Assembly (NCBI RefSeq): GCF_014529535.1
Contig: NW_023503616.1
Coordinates: forward strand, 1,302,001-1,366,000
Direction of reading: 5' to 3'
Origin: Bradysia coprophila
Lineage: Eukaryota; Arthropoda; Insecta; Diptera; Sciaridae
Length of the DNA: 64,000 bases
The first letter of the stretch is position 1. The number at the start of each line of letters is the position of its first letter. Below the pieces are notes generated by a model that worked only from the letters and a program-made list of their open reading frames with translations, was not told where the DNA came from and did no database searches. This document shows positions 38,734 through 48,012 of this stretch, piece by piece. A program made the position numbers and the translations under genes.

Positions 38734-41025
38734 CTAAGAGTCTGAAGACGGACCTTCGTCGTTTACTCTTACATCGGAAAGCACTTGCATATCATCTCGA
38801 AATCGAGGAATGTATAACGATACACAACTGCATTCCCAATTGTTTTGAGGATACCGTTCTAAGCTGGACCATTCGTCTTTTTCGATGTCATAGAATTCGA
38901 TTGTTGATGATGCTCGGTCCAACAAAGAATCGGCGTAGAAACCGCCTATGATATATATCTTCGTATCAACAGACACGATTCCAGCGTGATACTTCGGTGT
39001 CGGTATTGTTGTGACAACTTTCCAATCCTTCGTACGCGCGTCGTACATTTCAATCGTGTTTGCTAATCTTCGATTCTCAGCTTGATCCTCTTCAAACCAT
39101 CCACCGCATACATATAATTTCTCATCGATTTGCAGCATTACATGATCAGCTCTCGGACTCAGCATATTTGGCATTTGTTCCCAGCTATCGTACACGGTGT
39201 CAAATCGCCACATTGATGACAGAACGACGCTCCTATCCAATCCACCACAAACATACAAATATTGTTGTTGCGTAGCAGCTGCATGCTGAGTCCGATGTTC
39301 GGGTAGCTGAGGTATATACTTCCAACGATCTTCCTCGGGGTCATAACATTCACAGTTTGATTCACCGAATTCTTCATACCAAGTGTCTTCCGAATCATCA
39401 ATACCGCTGACGCCTCCAATTGCATACAAAATGTTTCCCACAAAATTCAAGGAGAATCGACAACGATCTGAAAAGTACTCTCTTACTATTTGTTCTTACT
39501 GCTTGTTTCATATGACATTACCTTGTTGCATCGGTGCAATTGTTAGCCATTTGTTCGACATGGGATTGTAACGAAATCCGAATGGATGAATGTACTCCTT
39601 CAGAGCCACGTTGTAACAACCACCAACAATGTATAATTCGTTCCCTTTAACTGCAGTTCCATAATTACATTGCTCAACATGCGGAATCGAAGTCAAATGA
39701 TGCCACTTTTTAACACTAGGCAAGTAGTAGGTTATCTCATTCGTAATGCCAGCTGTTCGGAAACCCCCAACATTGACTAGTGCTAACTCCATACCACGAT
39801 TGTTGGTCAATGTATTACTGTTGGTTATTGGAAACGTTGCAGTGGTTTTGTGCAGACGACGAAGCTTCCGTTGGGATATGGCAAGACCTTTCGTTGACAT
39901 TGTTATCGGACTGGTTCTGGCGAAACGAGACTCTCTCAAAATTGAATCCACATCCGTCAACAAAATATCCGACAACCGAACATTATTCAGCAGAGTGTGA
40001 GCTATCTTGATGTCGATCTGTTGCGGATAAATCCAGTCCAGCACAATTTTTAGAACTATTTCTTCTGCACAGTCTACGGGGAAATCACACGATAGGACGT
40101 AATTGAGCTGTTGCCATGTTAGACGTTTCATTTCTTTGGTAACGGAAAACTTGGACAAATTGGCGCAAATGAAACGATAGCATTTTTGACGCAACTTCTG
40201 AAGGCTGAATGTTTCGCTGATTGTTGCTAGATCTACACAATTATCCATGTCTAAATGCGACTGGAGGTAGTCCGTGCAAGCATCAACCACTGCATCCATT
40301 TGAACCTGAAAGAGACGGAAACTGGTTTTTACACTGAAATTTGTTGATTGCCATTCGTTTAAATTACATAGCTTGCCGCTGACAGAACATCTAAGATATT
40401 GGCAGAGTTCAGTTCAATTTTCGATGTGTAAGCATAGTCGAGCATCAGTTCGATTCCTCTAGCTGATATGCCAGACACAGAAATTTCACTTTGTGTAGAC
40501 TCTTTCATAGCATCCGTGAACATAGCTCTGAAATAGTCACTGCATGCTGCAAGTACAGCCCTGTGTGCCTAAAAAGATATTTAAAAAATGTTGGAACAAT
40601 GACCATAAGATTATGAGAGTAACTACGCTATCGATGCTACTTTAGTATCTTTTATTTCGCTAACGGCAAGCATATCACCATTACTATTATTGAATCTATT
40701 AATTCTTTTGATCACTGAACTGTCGACATCTGTTACTTCATTAGTTCTAACATTGTAATTTCACAAAGTTCACAAAGAATTTACGCAAACATTTCGAGAC
40801 ACATCATGGTATAGGAATTAAAGTGTCATTTATCTGCTACAAGAAAACGTAATAACTCACTTTGAATGATTTCCCATCGGCCAACAATGTAACATCTAGA
40901 AGAAAGTCCTGGTTTCGTAGATCGTTGAATCCTTGCAGCAACGTATTTGTATGCGAAGTAGATTCGAAACAAATTTTATTAAGTGGACGACGTTCCAATA
41001 ACGTCCGATCTAAAGAGCCAGTCAT
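38734..41025 (-). CDS. BTB-BACK-Kelch protein (KLHL family)
   Basis: Four exons in phase: 40861-41025, 40368-40568, 39522-40305 and 38734-39467, giving 627 residues. Residues ~35-140 form the BTB domain (FLLDVTLLADGKSFK, then AHRAVLAACSDYFRAMFTDA). Residues ~150-250 form BACK (DNCVDLATISETFSLQKLRQ; CAEEIVLKIVLDWI). The C-terminal half has six Kelch repeats, each with a diglycine (VNVGGF, YIVGGC, YAIGGV, YVCGGL, YVCGGW, YIIGGF). Family members usually bind CUL3 through BTB and BACK and recruit substrates through the propeller for ubiquitination; the substrate is unknown. The BTB part most recalls KLHL26 or KLHL9/13 but I cannot assign the orthologue. A decayed copy of the exon 3 start lies at 47653-47745. 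The start codon is overlapped by a tiny upstream frame (see findings). Confidence 0.93.
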
Positions 41026-41033
41026 CGCTGCAT
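41022..41033 (-). promoter_or_regulatory. Three-codon upstream ORF overlapping the Kelch start codon
   Basis: On the minus strand ATG CAG CGA TGA precedes the main start, and the TGA shares two bases with the main ATG (ATGA). If this ATG is in the mRNA it could allow termination-reinitiation or leaky scanning control. The transcript start is not known, so its use is inferred. Confidence 0.4.
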
Positions 41034-42001
41034 TTGTTCGATATTTTTTCCTCTCTTGCAGTATGAAAATATCGATATTAACACGGCTGAAAACACAAGT
41101 AAAACTGAGATTAGTAAGTTTGAATGCACTTCAGAAAATATCTACTATTCCGTTGTTCAATCTACACAAGTGCTACGAGTGAGTTGAATTAAATAAAAAT
41201 AAATAATCCGACTTATTGCACTGATCGAGACAACATTTGAATTGCAGAATTTCTTTTTTCTTACTCCATGTCTTCGGTGGTATTAGAGTTAATTAAAAAT
41301 AATGAATGTTGTTCACACGTCTCCGTCGAAGGAAACAACAAACAACTCTTTCAATCGAATATTTCAAAATGTTTAATTTTACAAAGCAATTATGTTATAG
41401 CAATATATGCTATAGTTGGTTGTAATCAGTCGAATAAATGTATTACAATAACATCGTCCAGATGTTATCAACAATAAACTAACTTCATTTTGGTTTCAAG
41501 ATAATGTTGCACCACTAATCAGCTAAAATAAATAAATAAATATTCCTGACTCACAGATGTTAAATATTGATGGAACAGCATGTGTGTCGATAAATTCGAC
41601 CTTTGTTCCAATTTCGGTTGACCAAAAAACTATTCAAACAGGTCATTCACACCGTAACATTGTTAGCATATTCTTTCGATGGACTAGTCTACAATTAAGG
41701 ACAAAAGTATCACACAAGTTTAAATGATATATCAGCTTCAGCAACACCAAAAGTTATTAATTTAAATAAAATAAAAATTGAATTGGATTGCATTCCACGA
41801 CCTCCGCGACACATCAACAAATCTGCATAAAAAATACTCTTTTGATTAGTGTTGAGACTGTTGAGGTTTGACGGGTTTGACTGAACAAGAAACTATTATT
41901 AAATCCATCTCCAACAGAAATGTCAAGATATCTAGAATTCGACTACGAGGCCGCGAAAATCAAAAACTGTAATTTTATACAATCTTATAGAAATGGCTAG
42001 T

Positions 42002-42088
42002 CATCTGTTGTCGACAACCATGACAAAAAGAGCAATTGCTTGGCCAGTCTTTTCTTTTTGTACAGCGAAACAAAAGAAGTAAAAGATT
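42002..42088 (-). repeat. ATCTGTTA-family dispersed repeat
   Basis: The copy begins CATCTGTTGTCGACAAC and ends GAAACAAAAGAAGTAAAAGATT, which is the reverse complement of the family's consensus ends. Confidence 0.55.
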
Positions 42089-42511
42089 CGTTATCAAACG
42101 CTAAACGATATTCGACATCGAAACAAATAAAGTAACAGAGTGGCGATACACTTGTAAATCGTTTGTGAATGGTAATAAAGGAATTTAATTTTAATCGAAG
42201 AAATGTATGTCTGTCTAGGCAACGAATTAACGACTGTATTTCCTAAAATGGTGTAAATCTCATGTAAATTGTATATGACCCTGTTCTGTATGGTTATCTC
42301 AATTTTAGCCGCTCCAATCTTTGCCTTTTAGATACATTTTCGATCTAGCGGAAACCAAAAGTAACAAACGCTGCAAAAACGCCGAATCTTACAATAATTG
42401 AAAATTGGGGTTCGGTGGAAAAAATGATTCAGTGGCTTTGTTAGAATCCATGATCTTGCCATTATGAGACTAAGTGCTTATAACAAATCTTTGCTGTTAC
42501 GGGCGCCAATC

Positions 42512-42655
42512 ATCTGTTATCGATATCGAATTTAGGAATAAGCCACAAGTCCTGAGTTATACGATGCTATATAGCAACCCATGTTAGAAAAAAATGTAGT
42601 AGAAGATTTGAAATTAATATCTCGCAAATATTTAGAACAAATGAAGTAGTAGATC
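42512..42655 (-). repeat. ATCTGTTA-family dispersed repeat
   Basis: Begins ATCTGTTATCGATATCG and ends ACAAATGAAGTAGTAGATC, with TGTTACGGGCGCC just upstream. It is the closest relative of the copy at 1886-2020, about 40 kb away. Confidence 0.6.
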
Positions 42656-43242
42656 CTGAACCTGTTTAAAATGTTTTTCCAGCTTAACATAATAGGAAAG
42701 CTACACAGAGTTACATAAAAAATACTATTTATAAGACTATTTGCCCCGAAAGTACATGCCTTCCTTTCACACGACCTTGCACGTTTCGTGTGGCTGCACA
42801 TGAGAATGATTTCCCTTTGCCGAAGTCTTTAACTTTGTCATTTATTCGCTAGTAACTTGCTATGTTCAGTTACAGGTATAAAGGTATAGCTGACCTTTGT
42901 ATTAGTTTTTGGTTGGAACAAAAAGAAAAATAGCTAAGCACGTCTTTAACAGAAAATGCATCGAGTCAATGGAAAAATAGTAAAATTAGACTTAAAAATG
43001 ATTTATTACAACACTATTAACAATTTGACATCTAGCATCCTGAAGAAAAATATTATTGAATTGCGTTGGTACTACTCATGACTAAGAACTCGTACAGGCC
43101 ACTTCCAAACAGTTTGAGTTCAAATAACGATTAAATCGTTTTAAAATTAGTGATTGCTTGCACACCCCATTCGAATCACAGCCAGGTATTTTCAAAGGTT
43201 TCTCATTGAATAAGAATAATAGATCATTGTCACCATCAGCAC

Positions 43243-45439
43243 CAGGGGCTATTTAGTTGAATTTTTGGCGAATTTTTACGAATTTGGAGAATTTCGGCAA
43301 ATTGGCGAATTTGGTGAATTTCGGCGAATTTTGACGAATTTTGACGAATTTTCTTTGTAATTAAAAAATTGTTGGATTATATTTTTTCATAATCTTATCA
43401 ATAATATTTTCGGAAAATGAAATTAGTTATCTATCTTAGGTTGACGATTATTTTCAATATTCTTCTCAAAAAATTTCTCTTAAAAACCTCACGAGCATCC
43501 CCAAAATCTAAAAAAAAAAGTCCAATAAAAACCTCACAAACATCTCCGATATCTCAAAATGATGTCGGATAAACAATAAAGCCTCACGAAACTCTACAAG
43601 ACAGAGGTCTTTAGATCAGTTATTTTTCTAAAGCATGCTAAAATGCTTTTTTAGCGAATGAGACATTTCCAGCTCGAAGCGGAGGTGTGTACTGGAGTCA
43701 AATTCGCTAAAAATGCCTCTTAGCATAAGTTAGGAACAACGTTTTTCCTAAACGACGTGGGAAATGAGAGACGACGTCGCGATATTTCAACACTAGTTAG
43801 GAAACATACTATTTAAGTACAGAAACGTACTCTACTGAGACAAAAAAGGCATATATCAATCAAATTCAGAATTCTCGGGTTTGTTTTTCGGGTTGCTCCT
43901 TCTTCTGGTTATTGCTAAAAATGTATGACATCACATGACAGACACATTACACCCAAAGTGAATTTTATTTTTTTTTTTAAATGGGATATTCGTGTTAGCT
44001 AGAATTGATCAACGAATCGAATGAGCTATAACTCAATAATATCAGAGCGAGCTGGCTTTCCAATTGTCTTAGAAATTGGCGAATTGACTCCTGAGATGAT
44101 AAAGTCGTAATCAGTCTAAAAACCCTTAATGGGTAAATGTGACGCAAGTCCTTTATCTTACTTACAAAATAACTGATATCGCTTAGGGTGACGCATTGAG
44201 CGTCGTACGCAAAAGTTTTATCAACAAGAAATTTACTCAAAAAATTTGTGAAGGAAAATCTTACAACAGGAAATTTGCGTCACAAGTGGCAGATGATTCG
44301 GTTTTCTTTCGTTTATATTCTTTCAGTACCATTTGGAAGCATAATACAATATATAACATAAAACTGCTGATTATGAATTTCCATAGATAGTTTCCATTTA
44401 CATTTTTCAACCATTTTCCTAACAATAGGTACGTTCCTCAACATCTGCCACTCGTGACGCAAACTTCTTATTGTAAAATTTTCTTTCACAAATTTTTTGA
44501 GTCAATTGTTTGTTGATAAAACTTTTGCGTACGGCGCACAATGCGTCACCCTCAGCGATATCAGTGGTTTTATAAGTAAGCTAAAGGACTTGCGCCACAT
44601 TTACTCTTTAAAGGTTTTTTTTTGACTGATATCACTACTTTTGTAAGTATGTCATTTCGACAACATCAAAAGACCTTATGAAATTAAAAAATTCTAGAGA
44701 AATTAGTCTAAATCCCAAAATCTACAAATCTTGGAACACCTCACTCATGTCGAAGATCACCCAAAACCATTGAAAAATCCGATTGAAGTTAGGAAGTGCT
44801 AGAGGAATCATCTCCCATCCCAAAATAACCCAAATCCATCAAAAAATCCGATGGAAGTTAGGTAGTGCCATTGAATGCAACAAAAAAAATTGACACCTTG
44901 CAAAGTTTCGACACTTCCAACTATTATTGCTTAGTTCAATATATCCATTTTCTCCTTTACTGCGACTTTCTAAATTTTGGTTGTTATTTTAGAAGTTCGA
45001 TCGATGGTGAAATCAGAAATTCGGCAGACAATCATGTACAAGTTTTTTCGATTTTATTCTGAAAATATTCGAGTAGAGCTATTTTTCTACTTTTCTAGTA
45101 TTTTAACTGAATAGAAGTCGTTCCATTAATGGAAATTAGTGTGTGTGAATAATATTTTCTTCAAATTAAAGCTCAGAACAATATCTCACTTTAGTTTTTT
45201 CTTTAGTTTCTTTGTGAGGACAAATATACAGTCGAATTGAATATAAAAGTACTCCTTGGTAAGCTAGGAAGTCGGGAACATTTTTGGAGAATTTTGGCGA
45301 ATTTCGGTGAATTTGGCAAATTTTTGTGAATTTTGATGAATTCGGCGAATTTCGGTGAATTTGGAGAATTTTTACGAATTTGGCGAATTTTTACGAATTT
45401 GGAGAATTTCAGCGAATTAATTCAACTAAATAGCCCCTG
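43243..45439. mobile_element. 2,197-bp non-autonomous hAT-like transposon
   Basis: The TIRs read CAGGGGCTATTTAGTTGAAT at the left and its exact reverse complement at the right. A perfect 8-bp target duplication, ATCAGCAC, occupies 43235-43242 and 45440-45447; the CAGGGG start and 8-bp duplication are hAT traits. Both ends carry subterminal direct repeats of a GGCGAATTT / ACGAATTT type (43260-43345 and 45280-45420). The interior has its own inverted repeat (about 44105-44290 against 44440-44630), suggesting a second element nested inside. No transposase frame was seen. Confidence 0.92.
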
Positions 45440-45449
45440 ATCAGCACAG

Positions 45450-45510
45450 CTTTCAAAAAAAAAGACAATTAATTTCAAAAGCTCAATATTGAAGCATTCC
45501 AATGACTCAC
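45450..45510 (-). other. Intron of the MINPP1-like gene
   Basis: The donor GTGAGT follows TATGA, and the acceptor is a nine-T tract followed by GAAAG. Joining GA + C gives the conserved RYDC. This intron shows that the transposon lies inside the following exon and not in the intron. Confidence 0.8.
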
Positions 45511-46717
45511 TCATATCGTATTACCACCAAATTGGCTGCCATCGGCAATATATCGGTGGATCGCCAAACCCTTTGCGTTTGTTGCGCAAAGTTGTGTCGC
45601 GTCAGTATTGCGTCACCGTCGAATGCATCGAAATGCAAAAGAATCAAAAACTGACTGACATGGCCGTTAAATATTCTAGCTTTGTGGTCGTTAGCATCAT
45701 TTGACTGCATGAAACGCAACATGTCTTGCAATGGGAAGCACATTAGGTTTTCATAAAGTCTACGATGTTCTTGTTCACCATAACCTATTCTGTAGTACCA
45801 TTCCAGGTCCCGTGAATATTCTATTACTTGCGCATTTGCAACCGAAAAAGCCGCACAGAATGGAGACGGATCTGTATAGTTTAAATTCCACGTTTGTTCG
45901 TACAAGCAGTACACAGCGAGTAGAGCAATTTCGCTATTTCGAAGTACATTTGAATTATGAAAGCCCAATTTAGCACTAACCTGCATGACCATTTCTTGAT
46001 ATTCCGGTCCTTCTGCAAATGCATCCCGTTCGATGCGTTGTATAATGTCCTGATAAAGAGAGCAGTAGCTAAAAGATCTCATAAAGAAGTCTGGTTCGGG
46101 AATTTCTTCGAATTGAGCTTGCTCATAACCATCAACCCCGAACAAACCATCAGCAAAAGCATGAAGACTATATTCCATGCGTTCATAACGAGCCCCCCGA
46201 AAGAAATAATCCTTTGGTGAGTATGTTGATGGCAAAATAGAAGGAAACGCAGCCTGGTAACGTTGTGCCAGTGCTTCCATTTCATTCCATCCAGAAGGTG
46301 ATAAATTCGATGCAACGTCCATAGTGATATTCGGATCGAACTGCCAATTCCTAAACAAGTCAAAATCAGATGCACATATGGATGCTCTTCCTTGATTGTA
46401 ATTCGTCAGTATTTGATTGTGAATGGCAGTGACGACACGAATTAATTCGGGCAATTCCGTTTCTAATGGGAACCTGGATCCGTGTCTCCCAAACATCCAG
46501 AACTTTGACGGGTTACAAGATGACACATTTACGTTTACGTTTACGTTTGTCCACGGTTGGGTTCATACGGAGAATGTATACCACCTAACCCAGTCCATAG
46601 TCTGACTGGATCTTCAGAATAGCAATAGAATGGATTATGCTCTGATACTCCGCCTTGTGTTGAAATAACCAACGAAAGTATAAACGAAAGCACAAACGAA
46701 TATGTGATTAACAACAT

Positions 46718-48012
46718 ATTGTGACTGGTTGTGCTCTCAACAGACAATAATCATCCTGCTTTCTGAAAGCAATTTCATTATTGAATTGAATTGATTTGCT
46801 TATCGCTAGTATCTTGTGTTATCAATGAAGTGGCACAACTAAAATAGCTATTGGTGAAAATTTTATCCGTCAGGCTCGGTTACTGTTCGCTGATTAAATG
46901 CTATTGATTGGACGTCGTCATCATCATCCTTGGGCGTGCGTGCTCTCATTACATTTGTATTCCCTTCTTGCATTTGTTTGGTTTAATTTTTATGTAAACT
47001 GGTAAGACCACTGTTTCGATCTGTGAGAAAATTAAATACGTCTTTCGACGTTTTGCATTAATATGCAGTTCAAAAATACCATTTCTCATCAGGCCATGAC
47101 GACAGTAGTACTCGATACAGAGTTCTATCGAACACTATACTGATTTGCACACGAACAAGTCTAGCGAATCATAGAACGTTTTTTTAATAGAAATAGAAAT
47201 TCATTTTTTTTGAATTTTTTGTCTGTTAATTTCTTGGTTTGTGATTTCTTCCAATTTATTTAGGGCATGGTACCGATTGTTGTAAAGTTTTAGTTTCTTG
47301 TATTCGGAGACGAGATATTCAGAGAATATTTGTCTTAGATTGCAGAACAGGGCCGGAAATAATTTTTAAGTATTTTTTTATTTTAACACAAAAAGTCTCG
47401 CGGTATCAATTATTGTGTTTTTGGTGTTTTCTTTACTGTTTCGGTCTACCTCTGTGGTTTCGGTTTACAAGAAGAACCCATCGTCATCCCTACTCAACGA
47501 GTCGTATTGTCATTTTTAAATGTAGTGGGGTCTATTTTGTTTGTTTACTTACCTATCAACTGTCAGGCAAAAGTCATTGGCTCATACATGTATTGTGTTA
47601 CTGTAAGATTCTACTTTCATTTAAAAAAAAAGTGTTATTACGACGGAATTGACACAATTGTCCATGCCTGAGTGCGACTCGAGATAGTCCGTGCAAGCAG
47701 CAACAACTCTATACATTTGAACCTCAAAGAGACGCAAACTGTGTTTAAAATTTGAAGGCTTTTGACCTTGGAAAAATGAGTGTTCGTACTAGAAGCAGTG
47801 CTATGGTGGCATGCATCGTTTACTGAAAAGTGCCACCGAAAGTCTCTCATATCTCGACTGAGAAAAGAAAACATTTTCAGACCATTATTCAGTTCTACCT
47901 TGAGAACTCCAGCGTGATCATTCCAACGGTTCAAAAAAAAACACGTTTGGCCAGAATATACATTTATTTGAATTTGAAATTTCGTGAAACAGCTAAATGA
48001 TCTGACATTCTA
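46718..48012. other. Intergenic stretch with a Kelch-gene fragment
   Basis: This includes the 5' flank of the phosphatase pseudogene. Recognisable content is the decayed Kelch segment at 47653-47745 and a segment at 47608-47650 shared with 51088-51132. An AATAAA for the minus-strand peptide gene lies at 47963-47968. No other gene was recognised. Confidence 0.5.
47653..47745 (-). pseudogene. Decayed duplicate of the Kelch exon 3 start
   Basis: About 93 bp align with 40235-40328, the intron 2/exon 3 boundary of the Kelch gene. The acceptor context and codons for ACTDYLxSHxxMDNCV are still recognisable, but the open frame is lost on both sides. Intron sequence upstream of the acceptor is also copied, so this arose by DNA duplication and not from an mRNA. 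Confidence 0.75.

Larger units (their letters stand above)
41034..43081. other. Intergenic stretch with ATCTGTTA-family repeats
   Basis: This includes the likely Kelch 5' UTR or promoter and the 3' flank of the phosphatase pseudogene. Two ATCTGTTA-family copies (42002-42088 and 42512-42655) and a further 3'-end fragment at 42118-42139 are recognisable. I see no gene. Confidence 0.5.
43082..46717 (-). pseudogene. MINPP1: MINPP1-like histidine phosphatase gene, broken by a transposon and a frame break
   Basis: ATG at 46717 starts a signal peptide (MLLITYSFVLSFILSLVIST). The body runs to 45511, then a 61-nt intron, then a last exon split by an inserted element: 10 nt at 45440-45449 and the rest at 43082-43234. 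The phosphatase motif is GRHGSRFPLE, the histidine-acid-phosphatase nucleophile loop. The second catalytic motif, HAE in MINPP1, reads NGHVSQF. The C-terminus reads RYDC, then LLFLFNEKPLKIPGC, as in insect relatives. A ~456-residue secreted or ER enzyme acting on inositol polyphosphates would be expected. Lesions: the 2,197-bp element, and a net -1 frame break between SPYEPNRGQ and the TNVNVNV stretch near 46545-46550. The rest of the frame (about 338 codons) is open, so decay is recent, or one lesion may be a sequencing error. Confidence 0.88.

Noticed and set aside
45507-46526. Phosphatase starting at GTG 46526 as a complete single-exon protein
   Set aside because: That frame lacks a signal peptide and ends by reading into a GTGAGT donor; the real 5' and 3' coding parts were found on either side.
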